Positions 37,801-46,861 are shown, counted from the stretch's first letter. The stretch is 64,000 nucleotides of DNA from Caldisericia bacterium (GCA_017992475.1 JAGOOO010000003.1:62001-126000), one strand, 5' to 3'. Translations and numbers: made by a program. The notes: generated from the sequence alone by a model not told the origin.

Positions 37801-40800
37801 ACCCCAGTTGGTACTTTGAACCCATAAATATCTTTATTACTTTCCTCATTATTACCTGGTCCATACTTCCACAATAATGTCAATTTATTTAGGTCCAGAT
37901 TGGAGCTTGTGGGTGTCCTTCCGCCTCCGTCGCCATCTTCGTTTGGCCATGATGGCAGGCCGGCGTCTTTGTATGAGATAGCGTTGAGATCTATCGAGCC
38001 ATCGTCCCATTTTATTCTTACCGGGACCACCTTTGTTCCCGGGGTGGTATCAACTCTACCAATTGTTGCCTCGACCTGGATCTTTTTTTCTGGTTCCAGG
38101 GAGAATTGGCTAGGTTTGAAAGAGATGCTGCCATCATCTGCCTCTGTCGTGATATTTTTTGTCTTGCCTGTGTAGTTTGTGAGCTCAAACGAGATTTTTG
38201 AGAGTTCTGTTCCAAAATCCAGCGAGGGAGTATTTATTTCAACACTGTCAAAGTCTCTGTAACAATAGGGCGTGTATGTTTTTTGAAAACTGATATCTAT
38301 TAAATCGCCAATAATTATTTTCCCTCCACCAGCGCAAACCGGAATACCAACCATTTCAGAAGAACCGGTCAGGTTTCCGCTTGAAATGTCAAAATAGAGC
38401 ATTTTTTTGCCATTGCTCATGACCACGCTGTTGCCCATTATCATGACTGACTCCAGTGTGTTGTCATCAAGTGGTTTTGACCACAGCAGTTTTCCGTTTG
38501 ACGCATCCAGGCATGACAGCTGGCCATTTTTTTCTGAAATGACTCTCTTGTTGCCGACGCACAGCAGTTTACCCTCAAAAAGCCACAATTTTTTCCCAGT
38601 GCCTGGATCCGAGCATCTTACAAAAGTTTCTTTTTTGCCAGTCTCTGCTGCATTGCAGATTACCCCTTCGGGCATAATGATTGGATCCCCGCCAAAACTC
38701 CCTGTTTTCCAGATTATTTTTCCTGTATTGATGTTCATGCAATATAACCTGTCGGCACTGTAGTATAAAAGATTAAGGTTTATGGCTACCCCATATTCAA
38801 TTGGTCCAGTCTCTTTTAAGATTATTTTGTCATTGTATGTTTTTTTGCCTGTATTCTGGTCAAAAATATCAATGTATATATTCTGGGTTCCTTTAACACT
38901 ACCACTACGACTTGATTCGATGGCAATTTTCCCATTTTTGGTGCATATAGATTGTGAATCCTGCCTTTTGGTTTGGCTCCAAATGATCTTGAGCGTATAA
39001 GGATCTATACAAAAAATCCAATAGCTTGCATCCAGAAACATTTTGTCGCCATCAAAATAGAATTTTTCTATCTTTTTTCCAAGGTCTCTTTCCAATACTA
39101 TTTTGCCACTTTCTGGGTCTATCACTGATATATTGGTATCCACGAATTTGTAAAAGAATCCGTTCCAGTATGCATCTGGACTCTTATCCCAAAATTTATT
39201 CGAGTGGATGCTTGGGTTGCCATCCCATATTTTTTTAAGTATCGTTCTTTTTGGAAGCTGGTTTGCAGGCACATATTTTTTGCCTTCAACGTTGCTCCTG
39301 TCGTTTGCGTATGTAAAAGAATCCCCTGCAATTTTACAAAAAGTGAATGGTATTTTTTTAGAGCCATCATTCCAGGAGAGCGCTATCTCCCCATTTGACT
39401 GGCCGAGTTTTGCCAGGTCCAGGTTTGGGGTGACCGTCAATTTGTAGCTTGATTTTGGGGCAACAGTAAATTTTTCTGATGAGAGCGTAACTGGCCCTGT
39501 TTTTACTGCTGTCATCTCGATGTTTTCATCACCGTTGTTTTTTATTTTGATGTCTTTCGATGAGTTTTTATTGGCTTCCAAAAGCCCAAATCTTATTGCG
39601 AATTTATCAATACTGATTTTGCCTTGAGAAGCAAAAGATAATAATCTTGCATTTTTTGTCAAAACAAACAATCTCCCCATCGACGGAATTACATCAATAT
39701 TAGATTGAACCCCAATCTCTTCTTCATAAAGAATATTACCATCTGTGCATGAGGCAACAATCAGGCTTTTGCCTGCAACAAAAAATAACCTGCCATTTGA
39801 TGAAGTTGGGGAACACAGGATTGCTCCATTGTAATCTTTTTCCCAAATCATATTTCCATTGTTTGCTTGCAAACACTTGATCCCACCATCTTTTGTTGCC
39901 AAGTAAATTTTACCTTCTACTATTACAGGATTTAGGAGTTCCCTGCCCTCTACCGGAAATGAAAATATCTTCTTGCATTTATCAGTGCTCAAGCAATACA
40001 AATAAGGCTCCCCGTCTTCTTCGTCATGGCCGATAAGATATATTTTCCCTTGGTCTATTATAGGGTAAGTATTTTCGTAAAAGTGGAAATCCATTTCGGA
40101 TCGCCAGATTTGTGATCCCTTAAATTGGTCGATGCAGTGGATAACCGAGGGATCATGGGTACCATAATAAATTTTTCCATCGGATATGGAATGCCAGGTT
40201 ATAATTGTTTCATCTGAAGCATGTTCCCAAATTTTTTTACCATTTGCAAAATCGAGACAATAAAAATATCCTTCACTTGATGTGGCATATATCTTGCCAG
40301 AATTGACGAGTGGCGAACCGTTTATTTGATCATATTCCTTATCTGTAGGGGAATAGCTCCACATTTTAGTACCATTTGAATAATCGAAGGAGTGGATTCC
40401 TCCATTGCGTAATGCAATTAATCTTCCCCCAGCTACAATAAATTGCTCCGTTTTATCAGTAGATTTTTCTTCCCAGACCAGAGTTCCATTTTGTGGATTG
40501 ATAGCATAGATATATCCTCTGCTTCCTGTTACATCATCATTGTTTACTGCTAGAAATACCATGTTATCAAGCGCAACTGGCGCGATATTTGTGCTTGCGG
40601 ATGAGCTGGAATCAGCCTGGTAGGACCAGCCCAGAGAGACCTCGTCGGTCGCAGGTGCGCAGGAATCCGGATAACAGCCTGTTCTTGCCAGATTGCCCCT
40701 TTGGAATCCTGTTCTGCACTCCTCTGATAGTGAATTTCCCGGGAAAACAACAAACTGGATTGAAATTATAAAAGAAAGCAAAAAAGCGAAGAATTTCCTG

Positions 40801-40805
40801 CCCAT
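34869..40805 (-). CDS. 1978-residue secreted multi-propeller protein with surface module
   Basis: After a signal peptide (about 27 residues) come four PQQ-type beta-propellers separated by three Ig-like spacers. The spacers lie at roughly residues 400-490, 870-970 and 1370-1470. Blades repeat patterns such as YIYAINPQNGTLVWEE and LTCLDARTGKKIWE, the Trp-docking motif of PQQ repeats. The C-terminal ~115 residues form a copper-amine-oxidase-N-type module (TYLPAKFVAEPMGG; LVPMRFLAENLGCKLDYD). No calcium or PQQ ligand set proves an enzyme; it looks like a binding scaffold. GGAGG precedes the ATG. Confidence 0.88.
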   Translation of the reverse strand: MGRKFFAFLLSFIISIQFVVFPGNSLSEECRTGFQRGNLARTGCYPDSCAPATDEVSLGWSYQADSSSSASTNIAPVALDNMVFLAVNNDDVTGSRGYIYAINPQNGTLVWEEKSTDKTEQFIVAGGRLIALRNGGIHSFDYSNGTKMWSYSPTDKEYDQINGSPLVNSGKIYATSSEGYFYCLDFANGKKIWEHASDETIITWHSISDGKIYYGTHDPSVIHCIDQFKGSQIWRSEMDFHFYENTYPIIDQGKIYLIGHDEEDGEPYLYCLSTDKCKKIFSFPVEGRELLNPVIVEGKIYLATKDGGIKCLQANNGNMIWEKDYNGAILCSPTSSNGRLFFVAGKSLIVASCTDGNILYEEEIGVQSNIDVIPSMGRLFVLTKNARLLSFASQGKISIDKFAIRFGLLEANKNSSKDIKIKNNGDENIEMTAVKTGPVTLSSEKFTVAPKSSYKLTVTPNLDLAKLGQSNGEIALSWNDGSKKIPFTFCKIAGDSFTYANDRSNVEGKKYVPANQLPKRTILKKIWDGNPSIHSNKFWDKSPDAYWNGFFYKFVDTNISVIDPESGKIVLERDLGKKIEKFYFDGDKMFLDASYWIFCIDPYTLKIIWSQTKRQDSQSICTKNGKIAIESSRSGSVKGTQNIYIDIFDQNTGKKTYNDKIILKETGPIEYGVAINLNLLYYSADRLYCMNINTGKIIWKTGSFGGDPIIMPEGVICNAAETGKKETFVRCSDPGTGKKLWLFEGKLLCVGNKRVISEKNGQLSCLDASNGKLLWSKPLDDNTLESVMIMGNSVVMSNGKKMLYFDISSGNLTGSSEMVGIPVCAGGGKIIIGDLIDISFQKTYTPYCYRDFDSVEINTPSLDFGTELSKISFELTNYTGKTKNITTEADDGSISFKPSQFSLEPEKKIQVEATIGRVDTTPGTKVVPVRIKWDDGSIDLNAISYKDAGLPSWPNEDGDGGGRTPTSSNLDLNKLTLLWKYGPGNNEESNKDIYGFKVPTGVLCGDGKLFTYDKITDDEKSSNIIRKIHYLRCFDSSSGKVDWEKEFYTENMVWCDGKLYAKTGNTLTCLLGATGETLWSNFVPDSSNFMVYDGLLYSKNGCYDTRDGKKLWETKTNEFAVGNGKFFSYYYYGDYKDRKTLLTCLDARTGKKIWENDISKLDIYNSNIFYTNGILICGNTLGIDGITGKILWKTFISYGGCYDTPSIFAANGFFVTISTICMDFFLNKAGAEDYYDIDRSPYCHVNIVDVFNGKIIRKLEFETSSYPMIARDKIYFLSAMNLFGFNTKSGSFQEDSIPNWRFWTPNGFGLGLIACAGDKLFVVKANGSIYCYSSGDGFLLDENFYDFRTVAPGTKKDIWATIENLSKNQVKMTIEVTTPSVTAETSELAFGPGEKKKLKLTMDLSENTSPENGKALRGELVIRWPGPEKRLQLRGYVENKKPETACADSFLENELNQLFIYPEACGPKKNLKKVTAWPDAYLTKDKVVALNNGALENYSLDGLKKTIFIKSPECKTLGTPDHEGAFYVADGKQVHKYDEVKGKKLWTAKNFKMDEEMIIDEIYCYKGKVFVFVGNLYCLDSKTGKTLWMAQTKYKRNKDNPYGLYKNLNTYDYIEGIASQMAFDSNKAFLCRLEGRRYHDSSPNDILCTLSCFNVESGKILWEQVLFDADENNRPIFGDIQSTKIGNIFIKNNVVYVQAHSNMTFLDWEGLCCFDASSGKKLYSLPLNYDENPFSDGKLRCRNMFIDIETGRCIWEDKSYMNCYARSGDYAYASNSSSLDFSFFESSNLEIFNTLTNTKTGSFDFCFDGSSDNKKSYINRRSFVVPIKDYLFVVNKPNYLYCFSEGAAKKLEFQIGSSKFKADGAEQDMGVKLQTIGGITYLPAKFVAEPMGGDTLWNDKWKEVTVKLNGNTIRMRIGHEKATVNIKEIQIDPKNPKVVPIISGGRTLVPMRFLAENLGCKLDYDQKTKKITITSGVK

Positions 40806-40929
40806 AAAACCCTCCTAGCCCAATTATTTTTTTGTCCTCTATAAGGGAGTTTATGAATTATTCACCAAAAATGCAAACCTAAAAAATATCTGCGGATAGA
40901 TAGATTTATTTGTTTTTATGACGGGAATG

Positions 40930-41472
40930 CTAGCTTGCCAGCTCGGCCTTGCGGCGTGCCATCCAGGCCTTCCGGATGAGCCTGAGCACCCTTGTGCCGC
41001 CTGTTTGTGTCCCCACAGGCGTAAAGCCCAGCGAGAGGGCAAGAGAGAAGCTTCTGTTGTTCCCAAGCACTACGTATGTGTCTACGTAATAGATTTCTGA
41101 TTCCCTGAACATCTCGTCCAGAACAAGACTACAGGCCTCTTTTCCATAGCCTTTTCCCCACATTGCCTTGTCGCCGATGGATATGACCATCTCGCCCTTG
41201 CGCTCAAAATCAGTTATGTGTGCAGTTACGTCGCCTATGAGCTTCCCGTCCACATCAATGGCCCAGAGAAGATCACCGGAAGATTTTCGGTCAGAAAGCC
41301 ATCTGTGGCTGTCTGCAAGTGCGGTTTGGTAAGTGTAACTGGGACGATCAGGCAAACCAAGGCTTTGTCTGATCTCTGGATCAAGCAGCCAGTGTGCCCT
41401 TGTGGTCAAGTCCTGCTCGACCATGGGCCGCAGCATAACAGTTGTTCCACGAAGAACCCTCTTTACGGCCAT
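40930..41472 (-). CDS. GNAT-family N-acetyltransferase (RimJ/RimL-like)
   Basis: The 180-residue protein has LRPMVEQDL at the start, LIGDVTAHITDFERKGEMVISIGDKAMWGKGYGKEA in the core (strand 4 and the acetyl-CoA pyrophosphate loop, G-K-G-Y-G-K-E-A) and NNRSFSLALSLGF at the end. These define the GNAT fold of RimL-type enzymes that acetylate protein N-termini or small amines. The substrate is unknown. It is monocistronic, with 280 nt of AT-rich non-coding DNA upstream. Confidence 0.88.
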   Translation of the reverse strand: MAVKRVLRGTTVMLRPMVEQDLTTRAHWLLDPEIRQSLGLPDRPSYTYQTALADSHRWLSDRKSSGDLLWAIDVDGKLIGDVTAHITDFERKGEMVISIGDKAMWGKGYGKEACSLVLDEMFRESEIYYVDTYVVLGNNRSFSLALSLGFTPVGTQTGGTRVLRLIRKAWMARRKAELAS

Positions 41473-41702
41473 CGCACTTTCCTTTCTTAGGTTACACTTC
41501 CCCTTTTTTACAAGTTAAGATGATTTATGGGCTTGTCAATAGGTTTATTTAACCAAAAATTGAACAAAAATTGTTTATTGTATTATGGATTCGAACCTTG
41601 CAAGACAAAGCTTTCTTTTGACTATAAAAGTAAAATATGAATTTTTTGAGAAAATGCACTTTTATATGTGATTTTCGTGCAAAAAATACACAGCAAAAGT
41701 TC

Positions 41703-41730
41703 TTGACCGGCAGGCTCCATCTGCTAAACT
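41703..41730 (+). promoter_or_regulatory. Predicted promoter of the HD-thyX operon
   Basis: TTGACC (41703-41708), a 16-nt spacer and TAAACT (41725-41730) lie 22 nt before the HD-domain start codon. The rest of the 280-nt gap (41473-41702) between the acetyltransferase and HD genes is AT-rich and shows nothing else I can support. Confidence 0.45.
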
Positions 41731-41752
41731 TCACGTAACAGGAAGGTGTAAA

Positions 41753-42307
41753 ATGCCGACAAGAGAAGACGCGCTCACTTTGGTCAAATCCAAAGTTGAC
41801 AATAAAAATCTTGTGAAACACATGCTTTCAGCCGAAGCCATAATGAAGGCCCTGGCAAAAAAATTTGGTGAAGATGAGGAGTTGTGGGGTTTGGCCGGGC
41901 TTGTCCATGACGTCGATTATGTCCAGACTGAAAAAGACCCCAAAAATCACGCCAAAATAGGCGCCAAATTGCTTTCTGAACTAGGATATCCAAAAGAAGT
42001 TTCCCAAGCCGTAATGGCGCACAACCCGGAGAATGGTTCCAAAATGGAAACCTTGATGGACAAAGCGTTGTATGTTTCAGATCCACTTACCGGCCTGATA
42101 GTTGCTTGTGCGCTCATTCATCCAGATAAAAAGCTTTCATCCATAGACACGGAATTCGTGCTCAGCAGGTTTAAAGAAAAGCGCTTTGCTGCTGGTGCAA
42201 ATAGGGAGCAGATTGCTTCTTGCTGTGGAATTGGCCTTTCCCTTGAAGAGTTTGTGTTGCTAGGGCTTGAGGCAATGAAAGGCATCAGCAAGGAACTGGG
42301 GCTATAG
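41753..42307 (+). CDS. HD-domain phosphohydrolase
   Basis: The 184-residue protein has the HD metal site: His in LVKHMLSAEAIM, the H-D doublet in LAGLVHDVDYVQ, His in AVMAHNP and Asp in ALYVSDPLTG. This is a typical small HDIG/YqeK-like hydrolase set-up for nucleotides or cyclic dinucleotides; the substrate is not indicated. It ends at the base before the thyX start codon, and the AGGAAC near its 3' end probably serves that gene. This juxtaposition hints at a role in nucleotide metabolism. Confidence 0.85.
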   Translation: MPTREDALTLVKSKVDNKNLVKHMLSAEAIMKALAKKFGEDEELWGLAGLVHDVDYVQTEKDPKNHAKIGAKLLSELGYPKEVSQAVMAHNPENGSKMETLMDKALYVSDPLTGLIVACALIHPDKKLSSIDTEFVLSRFKEKRFAAGANREQIASCCGIGLSLEEFVLLGLEAMKGISKELGL

Positions 42308-43753
42308 ATGAGCAATGCCACAAGGCTGGTCCTGCTTTCTTTTACACCTGATCCGCAAAGGATTTGTTCCAGCGCGGCCAGGCTTTCCAGCCTTCCGGGT
42401 TCCCCAACAAAAATACTCGACGAGACACCGGAGGGTGGCTACCCGGACTACCTCAGGCGCATACTCTCGATGGGCCACCATTCAGTGATGGAGCATGCCA
42501 ATTTTACGGTGGCATTTGAAAATGTATCGGTCTTTGTGGAACAATTTGTAATCGGTTTCAGGCTTTTTTCATTCACTGTCAAATCCAGGCGGTATGTTCC
42601 GCATGACGAGGCTGGATATGTTGTTCCCTATATGGCACCAGAAGGCGGCCCCGATCTTTTTGGCAGTGACGACAAGCCATACATCGGGCCAGAATTCTAT
42701 GGCCCATTGAGCCAGAGATACCTGCATTTTTGCGAAGGGCTTTTCATGGCCTATAAGAGACTCCTCGAACTTGGCATACCGGCAGAGGACTCCAGGTTTG
42801 TGCTCCCATATTCTTTCAAGTCAAATTTCATCGTTACCGGAAATGCGAGATCATGGATACACTTGATCCATTCGGCAAAAAACGGGTTGGGCAAAAACTA
42901 TTCAGAGATACACTGGGTCGGAACGAAACTCCAGGAGATGCTTTCAAAGGTGGCGCCAGCGTTCTTCACAAGGATTGATGACATAGAAAGGCTGAGCTAC
43001 GAGAAAGACCAGAGGCTTGCCCTTGTGTCATCAAAACTTGGCCTTGAAAAGAACTATTCTGAAGAGAAGGTCCAGCTCCTCTGGCATACACCGGACCCGG
43101 ACAGGGCGGTTGCAGTTTCTGCGCTAATGGGTGCATCCAGGGCAACGGCCTCACAAATTGAAAAAGCGCTCACAAAAGAAGCCGAAGTTGAGACCATAAG
43201 GGCGGTCTGCGAGAATGGCCATGCAAGGGAACTAGAACAGGCCATCTTCACATTCAGGCTTTCCGGCATGAGCTTGCCGATGCTCACCCACCTGACCCGC
43301 CACAGGATGCAGAACATAATAGTGCCAACCCTTGTCCAGGCAGGAAAATCACCAGAAATTATTTGTCCCTCAACAGTTGGCAACAATCCAGAGGCACTGG
43401 CCGTTTTCAATTCCGCTGTTTCTTCACAAAGATCGTTCTGGGAGGCAATGGAGAGGTTCCAGGTCCCACAGGAAAATAGGGTCTATGCCTATCTTTCCGG
43501 GCAGACCATTGATGTTGTCACGACAATGAATGCTAGGGAACTGCACCACTTCTTCAGCCTCAGGTGCTGCAACAGGGCGCAGTGGGAGATAAGGGACTAC
43601 GCAATAAAGATGCTTGGGGCAATCAAAAAGGTCGCACCAATAATTTTTGAAAAGGCTGGTCCATCGTGCTATCGTTGGGGAGAGTGCAGGGAAGGAAGAC
43701 AGTCCTGCGGCAAAGCCAAGGAAGTTGTCCAGTTTTTCAAGGGGGCAATTTGA
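42308..43753 (+). CDS. thyX: Tandem ThyX-type flavin-dependent thymidylate synthase
   Basis: The 481-residue protein is two ThyX-like halves in one chain; single-domain ThyX is about 220-250 residues. The N-half keeps GHHSVMEHANFT (56-67) and the second part of the ThyX signature (SFTVKSRRY, 88-96) but has GFR in place of the leading RHR. The C-half keeps RHR (331-333) and RAQWEIRDYA but lacks the S-x4-S-x-RY part. A Cys-rich end (Cys 454, 460, 467; GECREGRQSC) is also seen. ThyX converts dUMP to dTMP using methylene-tetrahydrofolate, FAD and NADPH. Split of the motif suggests one composite site. Its stop overlaps the next TTG start. Confidence 0.85.
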   Translation: MSNATRLVLLSFTPDPQRICSSAARLSSLPGSPTKILDETPEGGYPDYLRRILSMGHHSVMEHANFTVAFENVSVFVEQFVIGFRLFSFTVKSRRYVPHDEAGYVVPYMAPEGGPDLFGSDDKPYIGPEFYGPLSQRYLHFCEGLFMAYKRLLELGIPAEDSRFVLPYSFKSNFIVTGNARSWIHLIHSAKNGLGKNYSEIHWVGTKLQEMLSKVAPAFFTRIDDIERLSYEKDQRLALVSSKLGLEKNYSEEKVQLLWHTPDPDRAVAVSALMGASRATASQIEKALTKEAEVETIRAVCENGHARELEQAIFTFRLSGMSLPMLTHLTRHRMQNIIVPTLVQAGKSPEIICPSTVGNNPEALAVFNSAVSSQRSFWEAMERFQVPQENRVYAYLSGQTIDVVTTMNARELHHFFSLRCCNRAQWEIRDYAIKMLGAIKKVAPIIFEKAGPSCYRWGECREGRQSCGKAKEVVQFFKGAI

Positions 43754-45477
43754 AAAAACATCTTGCAATGGTTTTGATTTTGTTGGCCCTGACAGGTTTA
43801 TTGCTGTTCCTCCAATTAAGGTCCCCATTGGCATTAAACATGGATGGTGGATACAATGCAGCAAATGTAAAGGCATTGATGTCTTTCAAGCCCATGCCCT
43901 ATGATGGCTCTCCGCCCATTCCTTTTGTTCTCTCGGCAATTTTTGGTTTCATCTTCTCATCGGCCAGTATTGGCATAAAGATTGTTGTAACCATGTCGCT
44001 TGTTGCAGTTGGTCTTCTGATATACCTGTTTGTCAGAAAAATCACTGGTGATGATATTGCAGCAATAGCCGCCCTTGTTGGCTGGTGTGTCAGCACGGCC
44101 ATCATCACGTATCCGATGGGTTATCTCAAACAAACAGTTGCCCTGCCGTTCCTTGTTGGTGGTCTGATGTCACTGTATCTTTTGCTTACCGAGAAGAAAA
44201 AACTTTTATGGGGCCTGCTTTTTGCGCTCTCCTTCCCGCTTGTCTATCTCTCGCATTCTCCGTCTTTTCTGGCCCTGCTTGCCTCATCGTATGTCGTTGC
44301 AGCGGTCATGCTGGCTTTTGGTGAAGCAAAGACCCAAAAAATCTTTGGTTTTTCAATGCTGACCCTCCTTGCCCTAGGTCTGGCCTCCACGCCATGGACA
44401 CTGCCCATCCTTGCGAAAAAGATGATCCAGATCGACCCAAAAGGGTACAGTACGATTGCGATCTATTTGAAAGGCCTTTTTGCCTTCAGGTTTGAGCAGA
44501 CTGTTGATTTCAAGGGGTTTGACTGGCTCCTGGCAGCAGTGCCTGTTTTTGGGCTTGCCTTTTGCGCCAGAGCAGGATGGAAGAGGCTTACCCTCTGGTC
44601 ACTAAGTTTTCTGGCAGGGATATTTGTTCTGTCGTGCTTCCTTGCAAAATACGAATGGCAGGGCAGAAATGTGATGACTATGCTTGTTCCCCTGTCAATG
44701 ATGATGGGCCTTGGTTTTTACGAGGCATCTGGATTACTTTTCAAGGAAAAGCTCCAAAAGACAACGGCGGCTGTTCTTATCGCGCTTTGCGTCTTCCTGA
44801 TGGCAGGTTACCAAAACACAGCAATAAAATATGCAAAAACTGGCAAGCCGATCATAACTGAAGAGCAACTCTCTGACCTTTCAGCTTTTATCTCGCCACT
44901 TGACCAGTCCATAAAGGAAAACCTTTACGCAAGGCATGGATTGAGGTTTTGGGCGACGTATGCGACAGGCGACCCTGTTGGTGTGTTTTTCTATGACTGG
45001 GACAGAAAAACTTTTGCAATAAGAAACAGCAGGGGTGAAGAGGATGTGGGCGAGAGCAGAAAACCTGAAAGGAAAGACTATCTTCTTGTCTCCAAGAGAC
45101 CCCTTTTTGGTTGCCGCATTGAAAAACTGTCTGCCCCAAATTTCAAAGCCTATGTTCCAGAACAGGCCCAGGAATACATTAAGGTGACTGTCAGAACAAC
45201 AAACCCCATCAGATCACTCAGGGTGACTTTCAAGGACTCCATGTGGAGGCTTGTCTACCAGCAGGACATGAAAAATGTTTTGCCTGGGGAGTATCTGGAT
45301 TTTGGAAAATTGCTCAATGGCATCAAGCGTGGAACATACTATCTCCAGGTGGTAGGCGACAACCATTCCACAGTTCCTTTTGTGGTCAATGTCACAGAAA
45401 ATCTCCTCTCATACTCGGAGAAGCCTTTTGGTGCCGTGAACGAATCTAAAGATTTTGTGCTTGTGCGAATAAAATGA
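43750..45477 (+). CDS. Multi-pass membrane protein, GT-C-like
   Basis: The 575-residue protein has roughly ten to twelve hydrophobic helices in its first 400 residues and a soluble C-terminal part of about 180 residues with beta-rich pattern (YIKVTVRTTNPIRSLRVTF). A polar loop after the first helix (NMDGGYNAANVKALMSF) resembles the first outer loop of GT-C glycosyltransferases, where an acidic residue binds lipid-linked sugar, but I cannot assign a donor. The start is TTG 43750, which overlaps the thyX stop and has AGGGGG just upstream; earlier in-frame starts lie inside thyX without a site. Confidence 0.75.
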   Translation: MKKHLAMVLILLALTGLLLFLQLRSPLALNMDGGYNAANVKALMSFKPMPYDGSPPIPFVLSAIFGFIFSSASIGIKIVVTMSLVAVGLLIYLFVRKITGDDIAAIAALVGWCVSTAIITYPMGYLKQTVALPFLVGGLMSLYLLLTEKKKLLWGLLFALSFPLVYLSHSPSFLALLASSYVVAAVMLAFGEAKTQKIFGFSMLTLLALGLASTPWTLPILAKKMIQIDPKGYSTIAIYLKGLFAFRFEQTVDFKGFDWLLAAVPVFGLAFCARAGWKRLTLWSLSFLAGIFVLSCFLAKYEWQGRNVMTMLVPLSMMMGLGFYEASGLLFKEKLQKTTAAVLIALCVFLMAGYQNTAIKYAKTGKPIITEEQLSDLSAFISPLDQSIKENLYARHGLRFWATYATGDPVGVFFYDWDRKTFAIRNSRGEEDVGESRKPERKDYLLVSKRPLFGCRIEKLSAPNFKAYVPEQAQEYIKVTVRTTNPIRSLRVTFKDSMWRLVYQQDMKNVLPGEYLDFGKLLNGIKRGTYYLQVVGDNHSTVPFVVNVTENLLSYSEKPFGAVNESKDFVLVRIK

Positions 45478-45484
45478 GGTCAAA

Positions 45485-46846
45485 ATGAAGAAAATATTGT
45501 CAGTTATATTTTGTTTTTTAATCTCCCTCTCCTGCCTTTCTTTTGCAGGCTGTGGAAGCTCCAATGATGCTAAAATGGCCATTGATACACTAAAAGCTAT
45601 TGGAGAGGGAAAATGGGATGCTGTGTTCAACAATCTTCATACAGCTTGCCTGTATACCCAAAACAAGAATGAATTTGTCCTGCAGATGCCATATCATGCG
45701 AAGGCCCTCTCGGAGTTTTTTAAAGGTGCGACCTTTGAAGTGGTTGACGAGAAGGGTCAGGATTCCTGGACATACAGGGGCCAGATGCTTGAGGGAGCAA
45801 ACAAGGTAACTCTGAGGGTCACTTTCGCGTCCAAGGCTGACCCGCCATCTGCATTTCCTTTTGCAATGGAGTTTTCCCAAACAAATACTGTTGATTTTGT
45901 TGTTGCAAAAGCAGATGGGGGACAAAGAAAGCTTGTGTTGGATATGGGTGATCCACCAATGGCGCACTGGGCGGCAAGTGTTATTGACCAGGGTGAATTC
46001 CCGTCACCAGAGGCAAAGATTGTTGCCGATCCGGAGCCATCGTCACAAACCAAAGCAGTCACCTTTTTTGAAATCTTTGACAACAACTATAAACACAAAT
46101 ACTGGTCTGCAGTCATGACAAATGTCTACACAAAAACAATCGTTGTCGCCATCGATGATGATATGAAAATAAGATATGTTAGACCGGTATCTACCAGTAA
46201 ATCACCTGACCCAACAATACTTCAGTATGGCCAAATTATTTTCGATCCATACAATGGTGCCACCCCGGACCAGCTGGCTTTTTTGAACGCAAGGATCCCG
46301 CAAAATGACAAGTTTACGCCTTATGCAATAGCTGTTAGGTCTGCCGTGGCAAGTGCCGTGAAGTTGTTTGTAATAGACAAAGAGGGTTATCCCGCTTACC
46401 AGAAAAAGTATCCCTATGGGATACTCTCGTTCCGTCCCGGAACATTATTTGTGCTTCCAAAAATGAAAACTGACAGCGGAAAAGAGATAAGCGGGGCTTA
46501 TTTCAAGGGCAGGCCTTATGTGGTCATTTTTGTTTCTTCGTGCGCATCCTGTAGGAAAAGGGCAAGGGAAATAGCAAACATTCTTGGAAAGTTTGGAATA
46601 AAGCCTGACCAGGTAATTTTTCTGTCGTCATCGGAGAAGGCAAAGCTTGAAGAGTTCCCAGGTCAGGTCAAGGACTCACACCTTTTTATTGACCTGAAGA
46701 AGGAGCTTGCATCTCTGATGCTCTTTGATTCAACCCCCTCTCTGCTTGCCGTTGATTCTTCTTCAAAGGTTGTTGGCCAGCTGGATTCCATAAGGCTTAA
46801 TGGAGACGCAGAGCTCAATGAGCTCCTGCCGAAACTGACAAGATAG
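45485..46846 (+). CDS. Lipoprotein with C-terminal thioredoxin-like domain
   Basis: The 453-residue precursor has a signal peptide and lipobox FAGC (Cys 23). An N-terminal ~100-residue domain (KAIGEGKWDAVFNNL) looks like a NTF2/DUF4878-type fold. A middle domain follows, and from about residue 335 a thioredoxin-like domain with YVVIFVSSCASCRKRA (CASC, about residues 353-356), PDQVIFLSS and a cis-Pro-like TPSLLAV. This resembles TlpA/ResA-type extracytoplasmic thiol oxidoreductases. It is 7 nt after the membrane protein gene and is closed by a terminator, making it the last gene of the HD-thyX unit. Confidence 0.85.
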   Translation: MKKILSVIFCFLISLSCLSFAGCGSSNDAKMAIDTLKAIGEGKWDAVFNNLHTACLYTQNKNEFVLQMPYHAKALSEFFKGATFEVVDEKGQDSWTYRGQMLEGANKVTLRVTFASKADPPSAFPFAMEFSQTNTVDFVVAKADGGQRKLVLDMGDPPMAHWAASVIDQGEFPSPEAKIVADPEPSSQTKAVTFFEIFDNNYKHKYWSAVMTNVYTKTIVVAIDDDMKIRYVRPVSTSKSPDPTILQYGQIIFDPYNGATPDQLAFLNARIPQNDKFTPYAIAVRSAVASAVKLFVIDKEGYPAYQKKYPYGILSFRPGTLFVLPKMKTDSGKEISGAYFKGRPYVVIFVSSCASCRKRAREIANILGKFGIKPDQVIFLSSSEKAKLEEFPGQVKDSHLFIDLKKELASLMLFDSTPSLLAVDSSSKVVGQLDSIRLNGDAELNELLPKLTR

Positions 46847-46861
46847 AAAAAAGACGGACCG

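Noticed and set aside
41580-41605. A T-loop-like string (GGTTCGAATCC on the minus strand) suggesting a tRNA
   Set aside because: The flanking bases pair for only two positions, and no D-arm, anticodon arm or acceptor stem can be built around it in the AT-rich surroundings.
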